From Morinoia aosen (lineage: Eukaryota; Arthropoda; Malacostraca; Amphipoda; Talitridae), in contig CM059564.1 in the NCBI GenBank assembly GCA_030386875.1, positions 46,892,075-46,956,074 on the forward strand: 64,000 nt of DNA. The letters are read 5' to 3'. How positions within the stretch are numbered: the first letter of the stretch is position 1; every line of letters begins with the position of its first letter. This document shows positions 31,563-44,723 of the stretch, one piece after another. The translations under genes and the position numbers were made by a program. A model generated the notes under the pieces. The model was not told the origin of the DNA. It saw only the letters and a list, made by a program, of their open reading frames with translations, and did not search any database.

Positions 31563-34500
31563 TCCACTGCGACCGGCATCATAACGAGTTAAGAGGAGGC
31601 GACGCCTGCCTCACTGCAGCCGTCAATAAATGAGGCGCTGTTGGCTCAGATAGAGACGAGAGACATGAGGGCTACCCGCATGGCAGCTCGGATGCGCCCA
31701 ACTGCACATGATGGCAATATTAAGCATCGCGCCTGTCAGGCCTACCCGACTAGCATGAAGCAGGCACACGGCCAGCGGAACTGGAAATTCGATATTACTT
31801 AACAAATTCACCATATGAGTTTTTTGAAGAGTTGTTTTCACCACATCATGAAGGGCGTGAGAGCGGAGTTGAAGAGGGTTGTAGAACATGGAAATTATCT
31901 AATAATAACGCTTTTGTCTGACTTTTGGTTATAGGGATTGTTATTTATTGAAAGGAAAGAGTTGTTCTTCGAAGATTATCACTTGGAAATTCCTCACTAA
32001 TTTTTTTTAGGAATTTTGAAAGTATTTTTGTGAACATGGGCGCATAACTTTTACTGCTTGAGTTTCAGAGTAGTCGTCTCCGCCTAAAACTCGATTCTTG
32101 CGTTTAATAATTAGTGCTGCATCTTGCAGAGGTGTGAGTGCAATAAATAGATATAAGAGTTAATTAACTAATGTTAAACCTGAAAGAGATGCGATCGCGA
32201 AACTTGCTCAAAAATAAGAAAAGAAAGCTGGCTCAAAAATACCTCTAAGGAAATTATATACTCACAAAGACTACATGAGATTTATATATAAGAGTACTTA
32301 CGTGAGGTCCTTGGTACACAGCACGAATATATATTTTTTTTAGAAACATCAATCGTGGTAAGTTATAGAGTACAGTACTATACACTACTTTCTACTACAC
32401 ACTTTGTATGTGGTATAACCTTGATATATGATTATATTATGGTATATGAATTTCATTTGAGGACTCGTTGCATAACTTATCTTGTACTAAATAGTAAGCC
32501 CGTAACACGTACTAAAATTAATTGCATGTTATCCATAACACTCATGGTAAGAAAACACTACATTATACAAAAATTCGATTTCGTACGTAGTCCATAACAT
32601 TTATTGCAAACAAACACTCCCATATACAAAAATCCGACCACGCGATTCCAGCTACCACAGAAACACGACCAACAACTTTTTGAGAAAAAATTTAAAAAAT
32701 TGACTTAGATTTGGCCCACAATTTTTCGTGCCGTTAATCAATGAAAGCAGAATAAAATTTTGAATAATCAAACTCCCGACACACAAACAGAAGCCCACAA
32801 CACATATATGTAAAAACGAAAGGCACAAACGTGATGCAGGTTGAATTCAAAAACAAAATCCGATAGCTAACTTCACCGTTTATGAAATGTTCTATGAAGA
32901 CGAAATATATATTCAAATATTCTAAACAGACACATATCGTTACGAATCGAGCTTCGTCACCAAATTAGTAAACTCAAATTCGTATGCAAATGGCGGTGTG
33001 CTCAGGGCAACGCTCTGCTCACAAATCCCATTATTGGAATGAAATTCCATGGCGATGTTTTTCCGTCATGCCCGTCCAAACCGCAGCGTAAAACTGAACG
33101 TCGTAAAACTGAACGGGACTCTAGAGAAAATCAATTTAATTATGCCACGTCTATCTCATTTATTAAAACTGGATGGTCTAATTTTGAATAGGTATATTCA
33201 TTTCATTTTTTTACCCTCTTCGGCTTCACTATACCATGAAAAGCTTAAAACTTGGGAAAACTTGAAAAATCATCTTTTCTGAGAATGAGGAAAATTATCG
33301 TCAAAAAGACTCGTTAGTCTAGGCTGCTACATTGCTATAAAAGTCTCAGACTACAATACAACTATTTGCAAGCATCTGGACAGGCTTAAAAAGTATGGAA
33401 AACAAATTTCATGTACAATAGAATTTCCTCTTACCTAAGGAAATTCTTCCAACAGAGAAGTTTATTTGTAAAAGAAATCATGTTACCACGTCTCTGTTAC
33501 GCGAGAGAGTGACGTTATCGGCCGAAGTCAAGCAAAAGAAAGTCATGTTAGTAAGCACGGACATCAAGTATGTACATACACGGACGAAAGACGTTAGAAA
33601 AATCTCAAAGCCTAAGATAGAGCGGCCAAAATATCAGTCTTTATGGCGGAGAGGCAGGAGGAAAGAACTTCGTTCTTCAGGGGCTAAAATTGAACATTTT
33701 TCACTCGGTACAACGCTAAGAAACGCAGGATGTCATTTCCAGGGTGTGAAAAATTAGACAAAGTTGATTATCAAGAAAATGAGGGGAAGGACATTATGAA
33801 TATGAGGGAAAGACAGGAGAATGGACTTTACGAGGGTCGTAGAACATGAAAATTGTCCCATAATAACGTGTGTTTATTTTTTTGTAATGGGGATCGATAT
33901 TTATGAAAAGAAAAAACAAATTCACTAAAACATGGAACTTTTTTATAATTGCGGGTATTTTGAGCTTTTTGAACAAGGGACCGTCTTTTAAGGAGGAAAA
34001 AGCATATTGACCAGCAATGAAGATGTGGCTTTGAAATATGTATGGGGAAAATTCTCTGGGACAAATGGGGCATAAATTGGGAAAGATGCAGAGCTAAAAC
34101 GCTCCCACATTCAGTAATTTTCAACACACAAAAAAGAAATCGATTAGAACCGAATCAGAGAGAGAAATTTTTAATGTAAGAAATTTCAAATGAATAGAGA
34201 AGCAGATCGCCACAATGCAGACATCGCCGCTGGTGCTACATAAGCTGACTGATGTATCGTTAATATTCTCACAAGCGCCTCTTTCTGAACAGAGACTTTA
34301 AATGTACCTCGAACTTGAAAATGGAATTGCAGCCGAAACTCTTTGATTACAGCAGCAAAGAGAACTTTTCAAATGAGAATTTTGACAATCAAAATCAGAT
34401 TTTTATACAACTGCTCTTTTCTATTTGTGGCACCAGAAAAATCGCCACAGTAAAGTACACTGCTTCCTGAAACTTTCAAGGTGATGCTCAATTCTTGAAA

Positions 34501-34721
34501 AGAACTACTGTGATATTGGAACGTTCAAGTTTATTTCATCAACATGACTATTTAATTTTGAAAATGTATAATTTTTCAGAGATAAATTTTTCTCAAGAAG
34601 TGACACAATTGAAGATGAAAATATGATCAGCTCGCAGCGCCAGCAGCAATGACATTCAAGGGAAAATTCAACACGGAAATATACCTTCGAAGAGATCAGC
34701 TTGTCCTGCAGCTCGCAATCC
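31563..34721. other. Mostly unannotated; 60-bp duplication at 32.53-32.64 kb
   Basis: Two adjacent copies of TCCATAACAYTYATKG, then an AAACACTMC block and ATACAAAAATYCGA, lie at about 32,529 and 32,589. The rest is A+T-rich with frames up to 99 codons (33,828-34,127, minus) and no recognised domain. Confidence 0.5.
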
Positions 34722-34880
34722 TGTGAATAAAAGAATACTGCCCTCAGTATTTGAACACACAATTATGAAAGGAAGAATATTGCCCTCAGTATTTGACAAT
34801 TGTGAATGGAAGAATATTTTCCTCAGTATTTGACTACTGTGAATGAAAGAATATTGCCCTCAATATTTGAATACGCAGTT
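34722..34880 (+). repeat. Direct repeat, 37-42 bp, four copies
   Basis: Copies of AGAATATTGCCCTCAGTATT followed by TGA and a GTGAATGGA-like linker. The CCTCAG core recurs at 34,742, 34,784 and 34,821, with CCTCAA at 34,858 (spacings 42, 37 and 37 bp). Confidence 0.88.
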
Positions 34881-36030
34881 GTGAATTGGATCCTACGCTC
34901 ATGCACGTTTAACATTTGTATCACTACTAGTATTTTATTAAATAAAAATATTTAATAACATACTAGAAATATTTCTACGGATGTGTCACACGCTTCAACA
35001 AATAGATGCACTCTCACCAATGGGCTCACACATATGTATATATATGTATATGTAATATAAATGTGTTTATATATATAAATAAAATAAATCTCATGCCATT
35101 ACGGCTTTTATTAAGTTCTTACAAGTAAAGGATAATTGTATTATAAGGTTTTACGCGTAAAAAGGAAATCAGACGCAATTCAGTAAATTAATTCCGCAGT
35201 GTAATTTTGTCATTTATTCTAGGAAAATTAAGAAATTTAGAGTTATTGAAAAGTACAGGTAAATTACTCTAAGGCTTGATTATATATATCTATATGTATG
35301 CATATATATACACCTTAGAGAGGAATTCCTTCGAATAAGTGAACAAATGAACAGATATTTACGTATGCATAACACAGAAAACATTCCAACGATATCGAGT
35401 TGTCCTCTCAATGAGAGACAGACGTAAGAATCTATCCCATAGACTACATATACAGTATATTGAAGTACAACTTTTCCCCACTCATCATTTCAAATAAACG
35501 AACTTGAGCAGCAACACCATTAAAAAATTCTCCAAAAAATGCATCACCAAAGATTCTCAAAGTTCAAAAATATTGTAAAAGCAGCCTATTCATACAAAAA
35601 AAGTATTCCCAGTGCTTGGCTCAACTTTCGTCGTTTACAAAGCTGCAAATAGTTTCACATTACAGGGCCTTAAAAAAACAAAGAATGCTTTCAAACTAAA
35701 GCCAACAAAGCCAAAAGTTCTCTTGGGTATCAAGGTTCTATAAAGCAGATTGCGGATGCTTGTATGCCGGACTAAAACCACTTCCTTCTTTTCTCTCAGG
35801 ACGCACCAAAGTGACTGAAAACTTGGAAGTATTTACCTTGCAGGACCGAGGCTCACAAAGAACAGTGAAGCGCCATCAGCATCATTTTTTACATCGAAGT
35901 TCAATGACATTTACTTCAGTGCACAGAAAATATAGGAATGGTGATTTCAGAATTGACGAGCTCACAGAGAATCTAGGAATTGTAGTTTTAGAATTAATGG
36001 CTAGAGTTTAGCTTCCTGTTTGGATTTGGG
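34881..36030. other. Unannotated; TA-rich tracts
   Basis: Contains ATATATGTATATGTAATATA-type tracts at 35,031-35,090 and 35,280-35,312. An 83-codon plus frame (35,760-36,011) has no recognised domain. Confidence 0.5.
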
Positions 36031-36169
36031 GGAATTTCTTAACTTCAACATTGAGGGAGGAATTCTTTGCCTTCAACATTAAGAAAGGAATTCTTTACTT
36101 TTAACATTGATAAAGGAATTCCTCACCTTCAACATTCAGAAAGGAATTCATTACTTTCAACATTGAGTG
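36031..36169 (+). repeat. Tandem repeat, 28-bp unit, about five copies
   Basis: The EcoRI-type hexamer GAATTC recurs at exactly 28-bp spacing at 36,061, 36,089, 36,117 and 36,145, each followed by a CTTTCAACATT-like block and AGAAAG. A degenerate copy precedes. Confidence 0.92.
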
Positions 36170-39100
36170 AAAAAGAAACTAAAAGAAAATATATATATGG
36201 ATTAAAAAGCCCCTGATGAATTGAAAGGTCATTCGTGTTTGGAAGAACCTACTGGCACCAGAGTGCATGATCGCGCAGGCCGAATGTCAAAAACGGCACA
36301 AATATTGCAATGTAAAAAATACGGAGACGTCCTATTTTATATCGATTTAAGGTGCATAGTCTACGCTTATGATAGACACTACAGAAATGTTACAAAAATA
36401 TACTCTTGAAAAAAAAATTTTTTGAAAAAAAGATAGATCACTTCACTTAATGGTGCTTGGAATGAATTACACTTAGAACACACTGTCATATTAGTACAAA
36501 TGATACTTGCTTACAAGTTAACTATACTCGAGAGCACGACTGTCACAAAACGAGTCCAGACTCACAATCATGAATCAACATAACATGCTTCTTCAGTACT
36601 ATACAGTACATACAATTCAAAATTAACATAAACTCTTACAAAAAATCCGCATTAGAGCGTGTTTCAACCTCTCAACTTTAGTCATCAAAATCATCAACCA
36701 TCAACCATCACTTATACCACCGATTTTTTCTTTTTTAATTCATTCTTCGATTCCGTCGTACCGCATTGAAATAATGTCACCAGTCATCGTTAGGCTTTTA
36801 AACGAACTACTTTTTCAACCAATATATGGGATTGGCTCACGTTCAGCACACTTCTAAAACTGCAGCTACACTTCCTTGGTCGGAAATTGACTCGTTTTAC
36901 TAATCACATTACTGAAGAAGTGATCTCGTGACGATTGAATGGTACGTGATACATAGGAACGGCCAAGCTGAACCTGCCACGCGAATTGGTTTCCAAACTT
37001 TCTTCTCCCATGAGCTCAAGTTGAAAAAGCTGAATTACGGGTTAACCACTTATGTAGATATCAAATTGCACACACCGAAACTTCAGGTGCACACCCGCTC
37101 TATAATCTAACAATAGTTTGTTGGTTAGTTGTTCGTTTACTTACTTGGGATGGTACATTCTTCGTAAGAATCACAAAATTGAAAATGTGCGGAGTCAGCT
37201 AAAAATAGCCTGCAAATTCTTGCACGAAAAAGGGATCTTGATTGTTATAACAATCTTATATTACAGGTCCTTCAATTCGAAAACAAAATAAATTCATTCG
37301 ATATGTTCCAAACAAAGAACTATTGAACACACCTTGATTGAAAATAGATAACTTTGTCATGATTTATAAAGGCTACCGTAATGGGGCTAATTAGAAGCTA
37401 AAAAAGTTCAAATTCATCAAGATTACCCGAAATAATACAACACTTCATATAGGTACACTAAGCCAAAAACATTTATAGAGACCTAGGTCCTATTTTCTGT
37501 GATACCAAGGCCTTTATCAGAGACCTTCAGAGGTTGAGGTTTTTTCTCTGCTCCAGTGATTCGCCGTATTCTGCTCCCCCTGTTCGACTTCCATACATCA
37601 CCCTATCCCTTCCTCTACTTGACTCGCACTTGCTCAATCTTCACACTCGCTTTCTCGATGCTTCACCAAAGCGGAAACCAGTGCAGGGCCCTGCACGTCT
37701 ATGGCGTAAGAATTGGGATCATCTTGCTCACCGAGTTATTAAACCTCCGAAGAATGATGCCAGAGTCCAGCGTTCAAGCTCTTTTCCACAGCGATAAATG
37801 CTGAAAAATGCCAAACTCAATGAAACGATTCAATTACCGAATCCAGCACGTTCAAATAGAATATTTAATATTGAGTGAGAGCGTTACTACATTTGATTCA
37901 ACGAAGAACTCACTAAATGGTAACTCTTGCCGTGTGATAAAATCCTGTCGAAGTCATTCTCCCTCACTCGGTCTCGTCTTATGGACCGAATGATCCTCCT
38001 CGGTCTGGGAATCGATACGTTATCTGATGGGATCTCAAGGCCGTGGAAGATTTTCCCCTCGTGAGGGGATGGCACTCCCTGACAGCTCATTTGAAAAGCT
38101 TCTCGTTTACAGCCACCGCAGAGACACTAACGACTTCAACGGAAACGGGGCTGCACGGCCTCGAGATCCTTTTCGGTGCCGTACTGACTCGGGGTGATAG
38201 TGCTCCCTGAACTTACTTAACAATGCTAAAGTACAGTAAACCTGCATGTGCCTTCGTAAGTAAAAAGTGAGTCTTCGTATGAAGAACAATATGAAAAATG
38301 TGTATGTGTCTTCGTATAAAAAGTCTTCGAATGTAAAATAAGAATTATGTTCTGGGCTAAAGATGAATGATATATAAAGAGTAGCTCCCTCGTTTTGCAG
38401 AGACAGATGCGTTACCTTACCCTTTCTAAACGAGGGATTTCTGGATTGCGTTTCTTGCTCCCTACAAAACTAAAATTCTATTACACTATATTGACACACC
38501 ATTAAAGCATTGTAGAAAACTGATGGGCTGCACGACTGAACAGACCCAGTAGAATAACACGCAAGTGAACTGAAACGAGATATTGCGATACTTTTGGTAT
38601 ATTTTCCGCGTTATTGGCGAATAGAAAAAGAAAAACAAAGATTTGAATTGAATTTGGAATCCACAAATATTGAAAATACAGCCATGTTCAAAGAACCGAG
38701 ACAGAGAATTTCATGGTTGAAAAAAGTATATAGAGGAGGAATTCAAATATCAAGTTCTGCAGCTAAAACATGAATGGAAATTAAACGAAAGATTGTCGAT
38801 GAGAGTTCAAGAAAAGGTGACGTAAGAACGCGATTTTTCTACACTATATAGTTCACCATCAATTTCTGGTATAATCAAATTCTCTAAGGATGTTGAACTA
38901 GCATATTTTATGAAGTAAAGTTATGAGTGATGATGAACCCAAGGTACATATTCGTGTAAGGTTCAAGGCGAAGACATTTCGCTAAACTCTCGCTAGCGTA
39001 GTGCTGATTGAGCCAATTTTTGGCGACGAGTTGCGGGCCGCAGCGAAGTTAAAGAACTTTGGACGAAGTTAATTTTTGGTGATGCTGAAAATCGATGGCT

Positions 39101-39820
39101 ACTTGAACGCATGTTGGTAAGGCTAGTCAAGACCAGAGGTTGTACGGTGAATTTGAGATAGAAGGCCTGAGCCGGCTGCTGCAGAGGATATTTTCTCTTA
39201 CCAGACAGGAAACACTGAAGGCAGTTTAAGAAGGCATAGGTTAGCGCGCAACTAGCTTGAATATTTTGAAAATTGACGAAAGACTAAGAGAAATACAAAG
39301 TTGGCTTTGTTGATTTTGAAAACGTAATATCATACGAGCTCAAGTAGGATTTTAAAGCCATGTTTAGCGAAAAATATTCGATTTACGCGTCTAATAACAC
39401 GGACTTTAGTATTATTCGGGTCAATTCATTCCCGTTTCATGAGTGAAAGTATCTATGACCAAAGTTTAAGAAGCTAATTCGTTATATAGCTCAGTAACAT
39501 GATGATAGTTAGACCAAAATATAAAATTCTTGCATTGACTCGCTGGTATGCTTTGTTCAGATCCACGAGGAAGACAAATCAAAAAAAGATAGACATATTA
39601 AAAAACAGTGCTATTTGAGGCATGGGGCATTTCACCTTACGATCCCGAACGAAATCAAATTTAAATACCAAAGTTACAAGCAGAACGATCATAAGGAACA
39701 GAAATTCTTGGGGGAAAACCGCTTAAAGTTCTAGCCTTTTTTTATGACAGAAGGATCAAATCTACCCTATTATACAAATAATAAACTCAATGATTATATA
39801 TCACCCGACAACCCTACAGA
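36170..39820. other. Unannotated DNA, no gene seen
   Basis: About 3.6 kb. Overlapping 82- and 87-codon plus frames at 37.53-37.80 kb and 60- to 67-codon frames elsewhere show no domain. No element ends or arrays recognised. Confidence 0.5.
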
Positions 39821-39879
39821 GTTGCCAGATGCTGCACGGTCTGCGTAATTTTAGATATGGAAAACGCGAGTCTGGCAAC
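39821..39879. repeat. Short inverted repeat GTTGCCAGA/TCTGGCAAC
   Basis: A perfect 9-bp inverted repeat at 39,821-39,829 and 39,871-39,879. It could be the ends of a very small or eroded inverted-repeat element. No target-site duplication was identified. Confidence 0.4.
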
Positions 39880-41267
39880 ACTGAAGGTGGGTGAGAAGCG
39901 CCGGCGTCGAGAGACAAGGATTGGGTTGCTCACATGACAGGCTGATGGACGGCCGAACATGCGAGGGAAACGAGGGGAGTGTGAGGGGACAAAGCAGCGT
40001 TGCAGCTCAAGTCATAAGCTAAGGCGACCGCAATTCCTCCAAACACAAAGGCTGTCAGTGACAAACCAAAAAAAAGAGGGAAAACGAGAGTAGGGCTTGC
40101 GATATCCCAAATTTTCTTTGTGACTGTTACGTTTGCTTTTGCCACAGGCCAAAAATACTGCAACGGTTTTCTGTTCGTGTTGATGGCGTGTGAGAACACC
40201 AGCAGTCCAGACTAGCAAGCTAAGGGGAAAGGTGCAGATCTAGTGACCCAGTTCAGGCGCCACGGCGACATTCCTGCTGGTCACAAAAACATGAACCGAG
40301 AGAGTGGAATGGAAGCTTCGGATTTTGGTGCTTCGTTAGTAGCGTTGCGCGTGAATAAATTTAAGACTTTGATTATTCGGATTTAGTAGTTAAACTAGCC
40401 GTGCATTTTTTGAAACGAGTACCGGTTGAAAATAATTCTAACTGGTTTTGATTTACACTTGTAACAAGATTATGTTATACCTCAGTTATTGCGTGAAAAA
40501 CTCATGCGTTGTGCATCATACACCAAAATTGATGAAACTAGAAAATATTTATTTAACCTTCATAGCCTATTTGAAGAAATGAGAATTGAATTGATACAAA
40601 ATAAAATGTTGCAAAATGGAACATGTTCATTGTACTTATAGGCATAAACAAGCATGGTTGGTGAAAGTTGTACAAATTAAGTAAAGAAATTTTCATAGAA
40701 TGAATTTATAAAACAAATACTTTCATTTTTAACGTAAGTTCATCAGAGCGTGAAGTCAAACTGAATGACCGATCAATGACTCTCAGTATAGTGAATCAAT
40801 GCTGCTCATTTATTGAAACACACTTTCTAAACATGAGTTCGTCCCAAGAATAACATACATAATTGAAAATTAATCTCCTTGAATTGTAATTAAACTAATT
40901 AAACCCTCTCCCAACGGTATATGTTTGCAAATTAAATTAAATACCACCATTAAGAGATTATTTCAACGAAGATACTCTACCTAACGTCCGAACACCGACG
41001 TACCAAGAGGTACTTCAAATATTACTGGAATCTGATCACTTCGAATGACTTGTACGACGTTATCACGAAATGGCCCATTAGGAATGTGCTAATTGAAAAC
41101 CCTGGGAACATTTCCAGCTGTGATATGCAAGAAATGAGCAAGGAAGAAATGCACTCGGAGGGAGACACATCTGTCGGCCTCATTAGGCTCGGGACAAAAT
41201 TAATTAGGCCTTCACCGCCCCTTCTGTGATTAGCCGGGACTGGGACACGTCGCAGGAGCGTTGCTTT
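39880..41267. other. Unannotated DNA, no gene seen
   Basis: An 89-codon minus-strand frame (39,930-40,199) contains a hydrophobic stretch of about 25 residues that could pass for a membrane segment. It overlaps a 68-codon frame in another register, and nothing else supports it. Confidence 0.45.
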
Positions 41268-41465
41268 GACGCGTTGACTGCGATGAAGTTCAATATTCAA
41301 CTCAAATTTTAAGCCAAAAGTTGTTAATTTTATAAATAGCAAACATTAACTGGGTAGAATAAATACCGCTAATTTAAAAAGATTGTTCAGAAAAATTCAA
41401 ACGACCCATCAATGAAGGGTTGTTTCGCAACTGGAAAAATTTAAACACGACCTACCGGTGGACGG
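41268..41465 (+). mobile_element. MITE-1 copy, right end degenerate
   Basis: The left end CGCGTTGACTGCGATGAAGT is followed by AATATTCAACTCAAATTT and AAACATTAACTGGGT as in the other copies. The right part is eroded but keeps CTACCGGTGG near 41,452, matching the family's subterminal palindrome. TTAA is not preserved on either side. It belongs to the GACTGCGATG subfamily. Confidence 0.55.
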
Positions 41466-41843
41466 CATCGAAAGCAACGTGTCCGGCCGAGATTACTTTT
41501 ATAAATATGAATGGGTGAAAATATTGTACGGGTGGAGGGCGCCTCAGGCTTACCCTGAACTGCTGCTACCGAGAGTCGCGAGTGCTGAAAATCCGGAAAA
41601 AAAATCCGAGTTCACAGACGTCATAATTTCCATTTCCCTCCTCCGGAAATAGCTTTTTTTATTTAATATTTCACTGGCGTGTGATCTGCAAAAACAAGCC
41701 TTTCTATTGTGGAGGCATGAGTAAAAGATGAGAGTATCCCGATACCTGTATCCTTCCAGAATAATTTGAACGAGTTTTATTAAAAGTAAAAATTGACATC
41801 ACCAACAAAGTTTTTTTACACCCTTCAAAAGTTGATAAAAGTT

Positions 41844-42066
41844 TTAACTCATTTCCTGCGAAGTGACCCACCGGTGGTCACTTAGTTGATTTTCATAGTG
41901 CTGCTGACCCACCTGCAGTCACTAATCATTTTTATTAATACTTAATGAAAGTCTTTACACCCGATCCAGTTAATGTTTGCTATTCTCAAAATTGATTACC
42001 ACAATTGCCTTTAAATTTGAATTGAATATTGAACTTCAGTTTAGCCCATCGCAGTTAACGTGCTAA
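41844..42066 (-). mobile_element. MITE-1 copy, inverted relative to its neighbour
   Basis: TTAA at 41,844-41,847 is followed by CTCATTTCCTGCGAAGTG and the palindrome CCACCGGTGG; the other end is CATCGCAGTTAACGTG followed by CTAA. Internally it is collinear with MITE-1 on the minus strand. Its terminal repeats have diverged from each other more than in the copies at 3.7 or 14.9 kb. Confidence 0.7.
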
Positions 42067-42210
42067 TAAGCCCACCATAATATATCATACGAAAAACTTG
42101 GCCGCAACACACAAACTACGGGGTGCTAACAACAGAGGATCACTCCAAAACGGAACAACCGCAAAACAGAACTGAGACACTAGACGTACGATTTTCTTAA
42201 GACGCTTTAA

Positions 42211-43340
42211 CCCTCCAGTCCACATCGGCAGACACCACATAGAGGCTTCAAAGTCCGACCCTCCAGTCCACATCGACAGACACCACATAGAGGCTTCAAA
42301 GTCCGACCCTCCAGTCCACAACGGCAGACACCACATAGAGGCTTCAAAGTCCGACCCTCCAGTCCACATCGGCAGACACCACATAGAGGCTTCAAAGTCC
42401 GACCCTCCAGTCCACAACGGCAGACACCACATAAAGGCTTCAAAGTCCGACCCTCCAGTCCACATCGGCAGACACCACATAGAGGCTTCAAAGTCCGACC
42501 CTCCAGTCCACAACGGCAGACACCACATAGAGGCTTCAAAGTCCGACCCTCCAGTCCACAACGGCAGACACCACATAGAGGCTTCAAAGTCCGACTCTCC
42601 AGTCCACAACGGCAGACACCACATAGAGGCTTCAAAGTCCGACCCTCCAGTCCACAACGGCAGACACCACATAGAGGCTTCAAAGTCCGACTCTCCAGTC
42701 CACAACGGCAGACACCACATAGAGGCTTCAAAGTCCGACTCTCCAGTCCACAACGGCAGACACCACATAGAGGCTTCAAAGTCCGACCCTCCAGTCCACA
42801 ACGGCAGACACCACATAAAGGCTTCAAAGTCCGACCCTCCAGTCCACATCGGCAGACACCACATAGAGGCTTCAAAGTCCGACCCTCCAGTCCACAACGG
42901 CAGGCACCACATAGAGGCTTCAAAGTCCGACCCTCCAGTCCACATCGACAGACACCACATAGAGGCTTCAAAGTCCGACCCTCCAGTCCACAACGGCAGG
43001 CACCACATAGAGGCTTCAAAGTCCGACCCTCCAGTCCACAACGGCAGACACCACATAGAGGCTTCAAAGTCCGACTCTCCAGTCCACATCGACAGACACC
43101 ACATAGAGGCTTCAAAGTCCGACCCTCCAGTCCACATCGACAGACACCACATAGAGGCTTCAAAGTCCGACCCTCCAGTCCACAACGGCAGACACCACAT
43201 AAAGGCTTCAAAGTCCGACCCTCCAGTCCACATCGACAGACACCACATAGAGGCTTCAAAGTCCGACCCTCCAGTCCACAACGGCAGGCACCACATAGAG
43301 GCTTCAAAGTCCGACCCTCCAGTCCACATCGACAGACACC
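42211..43340 (-). repeat. Minisatellite, 48-bp unit, about 23.5 copies
   Basis: The plus-strand unit is CCCTCCAGTCCACAWCGRCA, GACACCACATAGAGGCTTCA and AAGTCCGA. Copies vary at about five positions (AACGG, TCGGC or TCGAC; CAGA or CAGG; ATAGA or ATAAA; ACCCT or ACTCT). Two minus-strand frames are open through the array. One gives a 466-codon frame (42,207-43,607) with an ATG and about 87 non-repetitive residues upstream, then a 16-residue Cys-rich repeat RCGLEGRTLKPLCGVC. In that frame three of the five variant sites are silent; in the other frame (WTGGSDFEASMWCLPL) about one is. This is a mild hint, not proof, of coding. I annotate it as a repeat. Confidence 0.95.
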
Positions 43341-43554
43341 AGACAAACCAAAACATCGCTTCCGCCTTGCAATAGCCAACACCGGACGTAAAAACGAGCC
43401 TTCCTTTATTTTCAGTATTACAGTCGCGGCTTCCGCAATATTCTCATTGCGTATGCAGGCTACGGACGAGCGCGGGCAGCTGTAACCGTACGGTCCGCAT
43501 CCGCAAACGGCGGACACGTGAATATTCAGTGCCATGTCCGCCGGCGGCCAGCTG

Positions 43555-43590
43555 TATAAAGGACAGTCAGGTCGGCGGACAGTGTGGAGG
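43555..43590 (+). promoter_or_regulatory. Candidate TATA/Inr core promoter
   Basis: TATAAA at 43,555-43,560 is followed 26 bp downstream (from the first T) by ACAGTG with its A at 43,581, a spacing and initiator sequence compatible with arthropod TATA-dependent promoters. The flanks are unusually G+C-rich for this window, with several GTCCGCC/GGCGGAC inverted motifs. GAGGTAAGA at 43,587-43,595 looks like a splice donor but would leave a first exon of only a few bases. The first ATG downstream (43,597) opens only four codons. No gene is visible downstream within 1 kb. Confidence 0.25.
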
Positions 43591-44723
43591 TAAGACATGC
43601 CGCGCATTTGAGAAGACGGTGCGCGAGGTGAAATTACATTCTTTCCACTTGGGCAAGTGCGGCCAGTTATAATCGTAAGAAAACGTGTACTATACTTCGC
43701 TGACGGTCATTGGAAAGGGTGTTAGGAATGGAATATCCCTGCTTATTGTAGTGTCGTAAGTTAGTGTAGTTCATTTTTCGTATTAAAATGATCTTCCTCA
43801 GGAAATAGACATCTAGTCCAATTATCTAATCAGTGGCAACTGTGGCTCGTGCAACAGACAAAAGTTTATCTTCTAATGGTCATTGTTTGAACCCTCTCTA
43901 AAATATTCTACGTAGGTTTTTTGTCAGCAGTAGACAAATTCATTGAGCACAGTGCGCCAATGTTTTTTTTTTAATCTTTATTGATCTATCTTATAACTAA
44001 AGTTGAGAGAACGAAAAACTGGATTTTCTGAGTTACGTATTAAACTCAGATTCTGACAACCAATGACGGAAAAAATGCATTTGACAGGTTGTTCATTGTC
44101 CTACAAGTAAATAAAAATCCCGATTCAACAAATATTGTACGAGTTCGACCATAAAATTAAGAGTTCGGTGAACATCGTTCTGCACACGCAAAATTGATAA
44201 GAAATAAAGGCGAAAAACTGTCTCGATTTTTGTGCACAGGGCTTGGCAATAGCAATTAAATGCGAGGCAAAATTCAGGAGGAACGAACGTCTTCAGAGGT
44301 GAGCGCTGCAGGAACTAGCCCCTTTATTCTAAAAGTGAAAATTACTTTTCCCTGTGCATGGAACGCTTATAAATTACAGGTTTCGAAACGAAAAATTTTC
44401 ATTCACTACAATGCTTGCTTATTTACACCGAGAAAATGGCAATAACAATCCAGCCGGAGGCCAACGGCTTTGATCTTATTTTACTCCGCCATTCAGGCGT
44501 CATTGCAACAAATACTGGAAATGCTGAAGAATATCACAGAACAAGCGCAAAAGCTTACAATAATATATAACAACATATAATTTTAAAGCTTCACCAGTTA
44601 CTCAATATACCCTAAAGAAATTCGCCGGATGTTAAACTTTCACGATGGACGCCCGTGGCATGTTGAGTGCCTGCACACATCTTTTCTTAGCTAGTGCCTA
44701 ACATCCCTCATGGCTAACATTTC
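43591..44723. other. Unannotated DNA downstream of the promoter candidate
   Basis: No coding frame longer than about 61 codons (44,260-44,445) and no repeat recognised. Confidence 0.5.

Noticed and set aside
39930-40199. 89-codon minus frame with a hydrophobic segment like a membrane helix
   Set aside because: Short, overlapped by another frame, and hydrophobic stretches are common in translations of T-rich strands.
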